Source of the DNA: Cotesia glomerata
Lineage: Eukaryota; Arthropoda; Insecta; Hymenoptera; Braconidae
DNA length: 64,000 bases
Reading direction: 5' to 3'
Assembly (NCBI RefSeq): GCF_020080835.1
Contig: NC_058162.1
Location: 2,046,001 to 2,110,000, forward strand
A program made the translations under genes and the position numbers. Shown piece after piece: positions 25,950-37,700 of the stretch. The notes under the pieces are model-generated. The model did no database searches. It was not told the DNA's origin and saw nothing but the letters and a program-made list of their open reading frames with translations. The number at the start of each line of letters is the position of its first letter. The first letter of the stretch is position 1.

Positions 25950-27838
25950 TATTTTTTTTTTTAATTAAAGGTGAAAGTAACAGAGTAGTGCGAACGAGTG
26001 CAAGCACAGCGAGTCTAATGGGAATGGGATATCACGATTCTACTAGTACAATACGTGAATCTTCGTTATTACGCGATACGATAGAATCGTCAAAAAGAAG
26101 CCCAATAATACTGATAACGCGGACACATAGCGTTGAAATACCAGACGGCAGTAGTCCAGTGCACAAAAGATCCTGTATTACTTCAGGACACTTTGGTACA
26201 ATTGTAACTGACAGTAAGTTTCAAGAAAAAAATTTTTAAATCAAAAAAATTAATTTTGAAGAGCTTTATTTTTATTTAAATAGAAAAATTCTTAAACTAA
26301 GAAATTTTTTTTAAATAAATTTTATTTAGATTAAGTTAATTTTTTTTTAAAGTAGGCTATAATATAAATATTAAATATCAAACGCTCAAATATAAAATGA
26401 ATTAATGCAAATCTTAACACAAATTTAAATTATTCTCAAATATAGAGAGACGCTGGCGTCAAGTCAGCACTGGAAGTGATAGCAGTACAGGAAGCAGCGA
26501 TGCTAGTATTTGGACAACCGGAATAGCTCATAGAGCTGCCAAAGGAAACATTAGAAGTTCTATTGACAATTGGCCAATAGGTATTTCTTCTTTTTTTTTT
26601 TTTTTTTAATTAAATTAAATATTTATTTTTGAAATATAAAAAATTTCTGTTTAGCTATTCGTCACGTGCCACTAGGGATATTATTCAATGGATTACGCGC
26701 TAGCAATAATAGTGAAAGTAGTGATACAACAGATACAACGGCAACAACAACAACAACATCAACTTTACCGTCCAAAGTATTTTCAATAGTGAGTTTTAAA
26801 AAATTTAATTACTTATTTTGAATTTCAGACTTTATTTTAGGAGATTAAAAATGATTTAACATAAAAGAAAATTTTTAAAATGAAAATTTGAACTTATCTA
26901 GATTCATTGACATCTATAATACTCGATAAAACCATTCATAAAATTTAAATTACATAATAATGTATTTACATAATATAGCTCCGTCTCCGATAACTTTCTA
27001 GACTAATTAAATCAGCGTAACTTTAGCTGAACTGTTCCAGACTATCTATTGATGCAACCGGAGGCAAAACTTTGTCTTGTAATTTCACGTATTGTTGTTT
27101 AATTATAGAGTTTATTAATTTTTGACTACTTTATTATTTTTTACGATAAAATAATTCGTGAAGACTATACTTCATTTTTTTAAATTAAAATTTTTTAGTT
27201 TTTTACAATTGAGTTATTTATTTATTTGTTTGAATGCCAATCGACATTATAGATTAATTAGTATATCCTTTAAATTATAAATTATAAATTTTTAAATTCT
27301 AAAATTCTAGCTCGAAAATTGCACAAAAATAAATTCTTATTTGATAATGCCTAGTAAAAAATTAAAAGTATCATTTATAATATTGCAAAATATGTTTTTT
27401 GAGATTGGAGCGGAATTTATCACTTTAATAAATTTATTTAATAAATTTTTTCAGGCACAAGGAACCCAAAAGTCAAACAATAAAACTGATGAAAAGCCAA
27501 AAGTGAAGCGAAAAAACAGCGAAGAAAAAAGCGAAAGCGAATCCAGTTGGGGTAGTATTGAAGAAAAAAGGTCGAATGATATCGAAGACGAAAACAGCGA
27601 AAAAGAAGAAAATGAAGAAGAAAAAAATGATGATGATGATGAAGAAGAAGATGTAGAAGAAGAAAGCGCCAGTAGTAACGATAAAAATCCAAACGAAATT
27701 GATAACAAAGGGGTAGTAAAAAAATGTAAAAAAAGAAGAAAAGAGAGGATGCGTTCTCGGATTATTAATGATGAGAAAATAAATGAAAATAATGATGGAA
27801 TTAAATTACGATCACTTCTTACAACTTTGTCATCTTAG
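22345..27838 (+). CDS. orphan class A (rhodopsin-like) G-protein-coupled receptor
   Basis: Nine exons, all joined in frame: 22345-22446, 22515-22708, 22805-23253, 24283-24566, 24657-24894, 25971-26213, 26446-26580, 26655-26788 and 27455-27838, about 720 residues. TM1 starts almost at the N-terminus, with its conserved Asn in LLLNAYVL. TM3 ends in CDRYYAIAAPLHYS, the DRY motif. A Cys before TM3 and FGCC in loop 2 can form the usual disulphide. TM6 is MQLVGSVYLLYFPYCG. TM7 ends NGLLYG in place of NPxxY, and TM2 has Glu where Asp2.50 is usual. The last 300 residues are a Ser/Thr-rich, then Glu/Asp-rich cytoplasmic tail ending in a basic patch. The general look is amine/GPR161-like, but ligand and orthologue are not identifiable by eye. 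The exon 3 donor and exon 4 acceptor are the least certain junctions. Confidence 0.88.
23370..23835 (+). repeat. palindromic repeat, locus D, in GPCR intron 3
   Basis: A complete single-unit copy. It has the left end CTAGCAACCTTGCAGTCACT, both palindrome arms, and the right tail with TGCAGCCTAAATACTTATCA. It lies in the same orientation as the host gene. Confidence 0.9.
25878..25945. repeat. (AT)n microsatellite in GPCR intron 5
   Basis: About 65 bases of TA repeat shortly before the exon 6 acceptor. Confidence 0.95.
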
Positions 27839-28272
27839 ATATTTATTTTTAATTGTCTTTTTTTTTATTATTAGAATTATTGTTATTATTCTTTAGATTG
27901 AAATAGATGACAAAAGCAAACCAAGGAGTAATTGATTGACTTGTGAATTAAAAACTAACATATCCCGAAATACAATTATATTTTTGTACTTTTAACCCAT
28001 GACATTTATAAATGAAAAAACATATAACATATACATACATTCTTATATATATATACGTATTGATATTGATAAACACAATCAGGTAACTGGCGAAGAAAAC
28101 ACTCGACAACAAAACATAAATAAATAGGTTCGATTAATTTGAAAAGAGACCTTGAATAAAAAAGTAAATTTTACACCGAATAGTTTCGCCCTCAATGTTT
28201 GTTGGATCGAAAAAAATGAAACTAGATACATTAAAATATAGTATAAAATGCAACATAAATATATGTGATTTG
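27839..28272. other. 3' flank of the GPCR gene
   Basis: Probable 3' untranslated region. An AATAAA hexamer lies at about 28155 and another earlier candidate is weak. No other feature is seen. Confidence 0.5.
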
Positions 28273-28660
28273 TTACACTGATAGAAGGATTTTTTTATAG
28301 TTAAAAATATTTGTTAATATTTAACAAATCATTTATTAGAGACCACTTTTTAGTCCTTGATAAATATTTGTTAGCATTTAAAAAGATTTATTAATATTTA
28401 ATATTTAATATTAATATTTATTAATAATAATTAATATTTAATATTTAATAAATGAATATCATATTTATTAAATACAAACACATTTTAATTATAAATTATT
28501 ATACACAAATTAATTATAATAATTATATAATTAATTATAATAAAAAATACAAATCATTTTAAATACTAAAAAATATTTAATATTAAAAAGTGGTCTCTAA
28601 TAAATGATTTAATTATTAAAAAAATTTTTTTTGATACAAATAAATCCTTCTATTAGTAAT
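28273..28660. mobile_element. MITE with ACTGATAGAAGGATTT ends (copy 2)
   Basis: The left end TTACACTGATAGAAGGATTT is matched by AAATCCTTCTATTAGTAA on the right. Deeper inside, ATTTATTAGAGACCACTTTT (about 28330) pairs with AAAAGTGGTCTCTAATAAAT (about 28585), so the whole element can fold as one hairpin. It is the same family as the element at 13941. Confidence 0.75.
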
Positions 28661-28689
28661 ATTATAGTACTTTACTTGTGTATGTATGT

Positions 28690-29660
28690 AATCCCGGGAA
28701 AAACGGATTGGATCTGGCCATATATAAACAGATCTGGTCAGATCTGCTTTAGCAGATCTGGCGAGATCTTTAAATTGTCTCTATCTGACGAGATCTGGCC
28801 AGATATAATCAGATCTGACCAGATTGTTAAATTGCCCGGGTAAAAAAGATTATATATACTCAAACATAATTATATACGAAAAATGGCCCCATATAGTTAT
28901 ATAGAATTATTTCCGTAAAAAAAAAAAAAAAAAAAAAAAAAACGGCGAGCGCGGGAATCGAACCAGAGACCCGACGCTTGAAAGATTAATCCATTACCTG
29001 TTTACCTACGACGCTTACTTGAAGGGTAGAGTTTGTAATAACTACAACTAATGTGAATCGTGTCTATGATCGATGCGTAATGAACAAAGTTTTTTATCAA
29101 ATTTGCAAATTATTAATTATTAATATACGCTGATAGAAAGATTTATTAACTATTAACAAATTAATTTATTCAAAGACAATTATTTAATTTATTAAATTCT
29201 ATTAAATATTTTTTAACATTTAATAAATATTTATTTGGGAGGAAAGAATATTTATGAAAATAGTTTATAAGTATTTATTAATAGTTCACAAATATAGTTA
29301 TATCTGGCCAGATATAATAAAATCTTTTTATGTCTGATGTATTTTTCAACCCCAGATATAGTTATATCTGTTTAGATCTGATCAGATATGACTAGATCTG
29401 ATCATGTCTGATGTATTTTTCCACTTAGATATAGTTATATCTGTTTAGATCTGATCAGATATGACTAGATCTGATCATGTCTGATGAATTTTCCAATTCA
29501 GGTATAGTTATATCTGTTTAGATCTGATCAGATATGACTAGATCTGATTATGTCTCCAATCCCATATCTGATCAGATATAAATAGATCTGACCAGATATA
29601 ATTAGATCTGAACAGATAAAATTATATCTGGTGAGATCTAAACCTTTTTCCCCGGGATTT
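28690..29660. mobile_element. element with AATCCCGGGAAAAA ends and AGATCTG palindromic repeats
   Basis: The left end AATCCCGGGAAAAA (about 28690) is mirrored by TTTTTCCCCGGGATT (about 29650). Both end zones are packed with short palindromic words such as AGATCTGATCAGATAT and AGATCTGGCCAGATAT. On the right these form about three tandem units of 75-80 bases (29335-29560). The middle carries a tRNA-like segment (28930-29020) and a partial ACTGATAGAAAGATTT MITE (about 29130). I know no named family with this layout. Confidence 0.65.
28920..29022 (-). mobile_element. tRNA-like segment with T tract (SINE or tRNA pseudogene remnant)
   Basis: Read on the minus strand, the segment ends in CTGGTTCGATTCCCGCGCTC, a perfect B box (GGTTCGATTCC). 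A run of over 20 T residues follows, as expected for a polymerase III terminator or a SINE tail. The 5' half (AGCGTCGTAGGTAAACAGGT) is a poor A box, so a functional tRNA is unlikely. Confidence 0.5.
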
Positions 29661-29664
29661 TAAA

Positions 29665-31360
29665 TGTATATATGTATTTTATGTGTGGTAGCATGAGCAA
29701 ATTGTTGTTTGAATTGACAGTACAAGTTCACTAGTATTCAAATTATTTATGTATTATAAAATAAAATAATTATTATAATTATTGATTGAGTAATATTAAA
29801 TATAACGATCAAATGTCTCAGCTAAAATATATATTTTACGTGCGACAAAATAAATATATAATATGTTAACTATTAAAGTAATTATTAACGTTGACTGTTA
29901 ATTATCTCTCATGACAATCGTTCAACTGATATACGAAATTTTAAAATATATATGAGCCGTTGGAATTGAAGATCGTTTTTTTTTTGTTTATTAATTAATT
30001 ATTAATTGAGGATGTGTAAAATATTGTTTGGAAAAAAGGCGGCTTTAATTGTTCTCTGTGTAAGTTAGATTTAATTGTTAAGTATTATTATTATTATTTA
30101 TGATTAACTATTAATTATTGAGGTTTGAATGACTTTTTTATGGATTATATAATTATAAAAGTTATTGTATTTTCTCGCTGGTAGAGAAATTGTATGCCAA
30201 TCTGTAAAATAATTTTTTTTTGAATAAATTATATGGGGAAGTGTACATTGATGTAATGAAAAATAAACGGAACTAGAGACCTAGTGGCATAAATAAATCA
30301 CTTCCCATTATCATCTCTCTTTTTCTATATCACTTTGCTTCATCCTGCTTCATTTTGCTTTATCTATCCTTAGTCCCTTTACACCGAGTCTAGTTTAATT
30401 TAATTAAACAATTTTTTTACGTTTATATTTTGCTAATAATTATTTCAGTTCAAGGCATACTTTTTACTGTTTAGTGTCACATTTTTCTAGAGATAACAAA
30501 TGTATTATCAATAATTTACATAAGTTATGTCTAAGAATAATTTTTTTACTTAAAATAGCGTTAAAAAAATTTTATTTTAGTTTATAAAATAGTGAATTTT
30601 TTAATATTATTATTTTCAGTCTCATTTTCAAAAAAAAAATTATTCAAAAATTCTTAATTAAAAAATTATTTCAAATTTTTTCTATAATTAATTTTAAAAA
30701 AGGGCTTAACACAAAAAATTTTACTGAAAAAAAAAATTAATTTGAATCAAGCAAAATTTATTTAAACCAAAATAAATTTCATAGTTCAAAAATTTTTTTA
30801 TTCAAATTAAGACAATAAAATTTTTTTTAATTATTTTCTTGATAACTTAATTTTTTTTCTGTTTTAAAATTTTACAAATTTTTCAATAAGAATTAAAAAA
30901 TTTTTCTTTTCCAACTTATAATTTTTTATAAAAACTTATAAATATTTTTATTAAATAAAACTTTAAAAATTGGCAAAAAAAGAAATTTTTAAAGATTTAA
31001 AAATTTTTATGATTCTTAAAAACTGATAAATATTTTTACTAAATAAAACTTTAGAAATTGGCAAAAAAAAATTTTTTTAATTTTTATAATTATAATTTTT
31101 GATTCTCAAAAACTTATAAATATTTTTATTAAATAAAACTTTAAAAATTGACAAAAGAAGAAAATTTTAAAGATTTTTCAATTTTTATAATTATAATTTT
31201 TGATTCTTAGAATCTTATAAATATTTTTATAAAATAAAATTAAAATTTATTAAAATCCAAACAACAAATTTAAAAAATACTGAACATCAATAAATCCAGC
31301 AAGTGAATAAAACAATAAAGACATGATACAATGATCAATAAAATCAATAATAACAATAAC
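29665..31360. other. intergenic stretch before GGT1
   Basis: No gene recognised. About 30890-31240 holds four diverged copies of an 85-110-base unit marked by AACTTATAAATATTTTTATT followed by AAATAAAACTTTAAAAATTG. Confidence 0.5.
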
Positions 31361-31364
31361 AACA

Positions 31365-31776
31365 CTTAACTCCCGGCAAGAATCTTTCCATTATCCGATC
31401 ACGACTCCAGTTTAGTAAGTGTCGCCGTTTTGCCTCAGTATTTTTTACCGTCTTGTAGAATAGAGTCTAATTTATTATTCCCTTCCCCGCTACACTGATA
31501 AATTTCTTCTGTGTACCTGAAAATCCCCGACTAAATATAAGAACTATCTTCTCGCCGAGAGACTGTATTAGGATACGACTACTCAGCCGACAGTACCGAT
31601 TTACTGTTCAATTATAGAAGAATCAACATGTGTTCATAACTCTTCATCAGTATTGCGTGAGCAGCCAATCGGTCAAGCTTAAAGTGCGCTCAACTTTCAA
31701 TAATTATTGTTGATTTTTTTTATTTAAATAAATTAAGTTACTTTTTTCGGGTTACGTTTTTTTTTATTTTAACAAA
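31365..31776 (+). promoter_or_regulatory. probable promoter and 5' UTR of GGT1 exon 1a
   Basis: A block clearly less AT-rich than its flanks lies directly before the ATG at 31777. It contains a TATA-like AAATATAAG (about 31535) and a CCAAT box (GCAGCCAATCGG, about 31661). The exact start site cannot be assigned. Confidence 0.4.
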
Positions 31777-34700
31777 ATGAAGCATCAGATAGAAAGTATC
31801 ACAATTGAGACTAGAAATTCAAAGTAAGTTTTTTTTTATTTCAATTTTTTAAAATTAAATCCTTAATTATTCTTTTTTTTAATTTCTTTAAAAAAATTAA
31901 TAATATAAAAAATAAAACTTTGTTAAAAAATAAAAAATAAAAATTAATATCATAGCATGTTAAAAGTAATTATAGTACAATATATTCAATATATATATAC
32001 AAAGTGTGTTAATTATGTTTTCAATGTGGAGTAATTGAAAGTGATCTAATGTTGAAGGTCACATTTCCTTAGAACGGCCGTAAAAATTTTATTTCTTGTT
32101 AATAATCATTATATTATTTATATATTTTATTACTCTTCAACAAAATGCTGTTAATAATTATTTATAGTTTCATATTAATAAATAAATTTCTGTAATTTCT
32201 TTAATAATAATATACACTCTAAATTGTTCAAGTAATTATTTTATTTCTTGTTAATAACCATTAAATTATTTATATATTTTATTACTCTTCAATAAAATGA
32301 TGTTAATAATTATTTATAGCTGTGTTTTAATAAATAAATTTCTGTAATTTATTTAAAACAATAATATGCACTATCAATAAATTGTTCAAGTAATTAATAT
32401 TAGTCATACTTAATTACGGAAAGTGAGCGTAAATAATAGAAATTATATGCAGAAATTTTTAATAACAAAATATTTAAATTATTTTACCGAAGGACTTTTT
32501 TATAATTTTTTCAACACTCGGTATGAAAATTACTCTGATAACAATTGTTTCTGATGGCTTTTTTATGTTTCTCTGAATTTTTACGAGGATATTACGTGAT
32601 TTACAATAGACAAAGAATAATAATTTTCAAGTATTAAATTATTCAGTGGTTTGAAAAATTTTAATTAACGCTGAAAATACATAAAATAGACAGATAAATT
32701 TAATAAGCTTTAAGTAACCTTTAGTTTACTTTTAAATGAAAATTAAGTTATCGTGTTATCATGCATTAAATAATTTTAATAATTTTATAACAAATAAGTT
32801 ATGACAAAAAAAATTGACATGTAGGAATTTTAAAAAATAAAAAATCCAATTTTATAAAAATCATTTTTTTAAACAAATTTTTTTGTTAAATAAAATTGAA
32901 AAATTCTCAAGTGACTGCTAACTAATATCATTAAGTTCTTTTAAAAAATTTACGCCGACTTGTTTGTCATCAGTCGTCAATATATGAAAACTAATACTAA
33001 TATTTGTACAGTAAATTACTAAATAATAAATTTATTTAAAAGTATATTTTCAATGTTTTTCATTTAATTGTCAATTTAAGTTTGGGATTTATTCTATCTG
33101 AGATAATGAATAATTTTTTATGTTTTTATTGTCACGTTAAAAGTTATTAAGATAATCCGGCCGAAAAATTAAGAAACTATCGGATTATTTTTTTTTAAAC
33201 TACTAAAACTGCCTATAAAATAATTAATTACTTATTAAGCTATAATAAGCTGATAATTTTTTTATATTAATTTCTGATTTTTGTCTCATTTATTGTTTGT
33301 AATAAAACTAGATACGTAAAATTTTATTTTTCAGTCAACAAATTAGATAAAATTTTTAAATTTAATTAAATAAAATTTTTTAAGTTAATAAAAGAATTAG
33401 GCTATTTTAAATAGACGAATCATATATGCCATAATTCATAGCTAAATTTGTCATTAAAGACAAATTTGGGAACTGGGGAAATAAAGGATAAAGGGGGGAG
33501 GGGAGACCTTACTCAGTAGGAATTTTTCGGTAACCGAAAAAATAATTCAGACAGCCCAGACCGGGACTCGAACCCGGATCGTTTGGTTACGCGTCAAAGG
33601 CTCTAAGAAAATTTTGCGTCATTGCGTCAAAAAATTTTGTGTTAAAAATTTTTATGTTAAATATTTTACACTTTTTTGTGTTAATTTAACATTTTTCTGT
33701 GTTAATTTAATACAATTAATGTTAAGTTTACACATAAAAGTGTTAAATATTTAACACAAAATTTTTTGACGCAATGACGCAAAATTTTTTACTGTGTAAA
33801 TAGATCTTTTATTCGTCTGAAGTGATAAAAAATAAACTGTCTGTTTATTCAATATATTTAAAAAATTGCATGAAAAATAGTTAAAAAAAAAAACTTGTTA
33901 GCAACTTAAAAAGTTTTTTTAAATTTATAGAATTTTAACAATAGAATTGTTGGACAGTGAGTGAATTATACCTGCACTCGGGAATATTCTAGCTCTAGGT
34001 ATATATGGTTAAAAAAAATTAGAGACTTGAGGGCTACTCGAGATAAAATCAAACAAAATACTTTTGTTTGTATCCTAAGAAAACTATAAAATTCCGGAGC
34101 TGTTTAGACTAAATATATTATTTTTAACACAAAGATATTCATTCATTATCAGCTCTTATTTTTATATTATTTATTTTTTTTCCACTTTACTATTGTAGTA
34201 TTTATTTTAATTTTTTTTTAAATATATGAATAAGAAATGTATAAAAGTTTCCTTAAATTTTATAAGAATTTATAAAAAGAACATTTATTATATTAATATT
34301 ATTTCTTCTCAATTATAACTAAATTCTTCTCAATAATAAATAAATAATTAAAAAATTTTTAAACTTTAAAATTTTTAAACGCGAGAATTATTTCAAAAAG
34401 ACCTTACTGTAAGACGCTCTGAGAGACTAGCACTTAAAAAAAATAATATCCTCTTTAAATTCCCGAATTTCAATACCACTCATTATGAATCTTCTTTCGT
34501 AATTACAGTTATACGATTATGGGAAGAACTAACGGAGGATATTATAAATTCATCAAACTTGGAGGTTTTCAAAAATAAAATTTTTGATTATTTATGTAAT
34601 CTTGATGTTTGATCATAAACTGTTTAATGTTTCTACCTTCGTTTTATTAATCTTCAAACTTTAGTAAACTTTCATTGTATAGCTTCTTATAATTTAAAGT

Positions 34701-37700
34701 TACCTACCTGTCTTTATAGTAACATCAAAGATTCTTGAAATTGTTAGTTAATTCATTACAAATTAAATTTTTATACTCATCATAACGTATTATATATCAT
34801 TATCACCTATCTAAAAATATTATTAGGTAAAATATTCTAAATGTTTATAAGTTAAACTGCACAATAATGTAAAATTGTATGTATATTTACTCTTTGCCAT
34901 TCGGCAACTGCCTTGGCATAATTTATTAATAAACTAAACTAAACTAAACTAAACTTTAAGGTAGTTGTAGCGTGATAGGCATTTCAACAGAAAATTATGA
35001 AATTTTTTTTATTGAAAGATAAATATATTAATAATTCACTACCAAAATTTCAGATCAATTGACCGCACCGTTTTTAAGTAATTAATTTTCGAAATTGCAT
35101 CTTTTACACGTAGAAGTATAGAGAGATGGTAAAGTTAGTATGAAATCTTCCGTACCACTCGAGTGGGCCAAAGATTTCATACTAACTTTACCATCTCTCT
35201 ATACCTCTACGTGTAAAAGACACAATTTCGAAAATTAATTACTTAAAAACGGTGCGGTCAATTGATCTGAAATTTTGGTAGTGAATTATTAATTTATTTA
35301 TCTTTCGATAAAAAAAATTTTATAATTTTCTGTTGAAATGCCTATCACGCTACAACTACCTTAAATGAATAGAAAAATTTAAAAAACAAATCAGATTTAA
35401 TAAAAAATAATATTTTACTAAAAATGATTTTATATTTTTGCATGCATTTATATCTTCAAATAAAAAAGAAAAAATTTTGAAGATTAATTAATCATTGAGT
35501 AAATTAAAAAAAATTAATTAAATATCTAAAAGATAAAATTTACCAAAAAATAAACCAACAGTTCTATAAAATGAATTGCGCGTGCCTGTATCGATTTTAA
35601 AATCAGCTCCAAACAGTAGGTCAGTTGAAATTTGTCTTCCCGAGAGACTTTTTCATAAAACGTAAATGAAAAAATGTTCGCGACTTCTGAATTAATTGGA
35701 AAAAATTTTAAAATAAAAATAATAATAAGCAGGATTAAGTTAAAAAAAATAAACTTCTGAAGATGGAACCATCAATAGAAGCAGTAGTTGTTGATAAAAA
35801 TAATCAACCGTGCAATTTGTGTTATGGAATGTTGGAAACGATCAAAGGTGAAGTCCAACAATATTCGCAGAAGACGAATGACAATCCCAATAGAAATTGA
35901 AAGCTCGCTTGCTAAACATTTCAACGATAATAATAATATAAATTATGACGGAGATGATTATGATAAAAGTCGCGGTTATGATTATTGCTGTGGTATGAGT
36001 AGAACGTTATTTAATCAGCGTAATGATCAAGCAGCTGTACAATTAATTTATTCCGTCGACAGTCAGGAGTCAAGTGATTTTTCAGTCAATAATAATAATA
36101 GTAGTATAATGTGAGTAGGGATTTTTTTGTCACTTTAACAATCTTATTAAATCAAACCTTTTTAATTTGTTAATTTATAATTTACGAGTTATAATGTATA
36201 ATTACTTACAAGTGGAAGATGCAAATTTTCTGCGAAAAGCCCAGTTGAGGTTAGAATGTTCTTTTTATATTTTTTTTAAACAATTCACTGTATTTATTTG
36301 TTATTTTATCCAACAAACAAGTTCTGTTAATCAACAAAAGTAATGACACTGAAGTTAACAAGTATTAAAAATTTTTTTAGAATTATAGCAATTAAATTAT
36401 TATAAAAAAATTTAATTAAAAAGTTCCACATGTGAAAATTAATAAAAATTACAAGTGAAAATTTTTAGAAGCAGTTTTTTATTGTAATTAATCTGTTAAA
36501 AAAAATTTTTAAATTGACAGCTGACGGCTAACTTCAGTACTATCAAAAGTAACAGACCTAATAACAAATGAAATAAAAATTAATATTCAAATAAAATTTA
36601 ATAATTTTATCACTGCAAAGTCCAAAGTGTTTTATTTACTTTTTCGCGAGATTACATCATTGAACATTAATGATAACTGTTATCTCATAATTTTTGTATT
36701 TAGGAATAAAAAATTATGTATTGTTAAAAATATAAAAAAAAAATTTTTTATTCTAAAAATGTATTTTTTTTTTAAGTTTTACTTTTTTTTTAATTTTATA
36801 AACTGCTTTAAACTAAAAAAATTATTGTTTATTTAATAATTGTTTGTTTCATAAATATTTATTTACTTTCACTGTCTATATAAATGATTTGACGTGTTAG
36901 ACGCATAATAACAAAGTGACAGGTGGCGGAAATTTACGCGGGAATTTTAAGTGATAAAAATTTTATAAGACTGAAGTTAGCTGACAGCTGTCAATTTTTT
37001 TAACTTAAAAATAACTTTTCAAATTATAGCCTCAAATTTTAAACAATATTTTTATTTTCAGATGGAGGTCGAAACGTTGGAAAATAATAGCTGGAGTGGC
37101 GGTACTTGCTGTGATAGCAATCGTGATAGTAGCTGTATTATTATTATCTAAGGAAAGTAAAAAAATCGACGAAAATAACGACGATGTAGAAAAAATACCA
37201 GATGTTGAAGAATATCAATTACCATCGTTGAGTAAACTTGGTGAATTTAAGCGCGGTGCAGTGTGTGTTGATGATGCTTATTGCGCTGAAGTAGGAAGGT
37301 AATTTAAATTTATTATTTAATAACAATTAATTTAGCAGATATTTAATAATTATAAGAATTTTTTCAACAAATAAATTTTTGAAAAAAAAAAAAAAAAAAA
37401 TTGACATGTAGAAATTATGAAAATATAGTTAGCCGACATTTGAACATTTTCAGAATTTTTTCCTTTAAAAAATTATTACAAAAAAATAAAAAATTTCAGT
37501 TTTAAAAAACTTGAAAAACTGTAAGTGCAATTTTAAAAAAATATTTCTAAGTTCTAAGCTCTAATGTAATTGATGAAAATAAATAAAAAAATCAAAAACG
37601 TCGGCTAACTTTAGTATTATATAGAAATTTTTGAAAATTGAAAATGTAATTTTTTTTAAAATCATCCTTCAAAACAAATTTGCTTGTTAAAAAATGTTCA

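Noticed and set aside
33545..33600. Possible tRNA gene (minus)
   Set aside because: T-arm hairpin only; no cloverleaf.
34430..34612. Host gene exon
   Set aside because: The peptide matches the C-terminal end of non-LTR reverse transcriptases and is followed by a CR1-like tandem tail.
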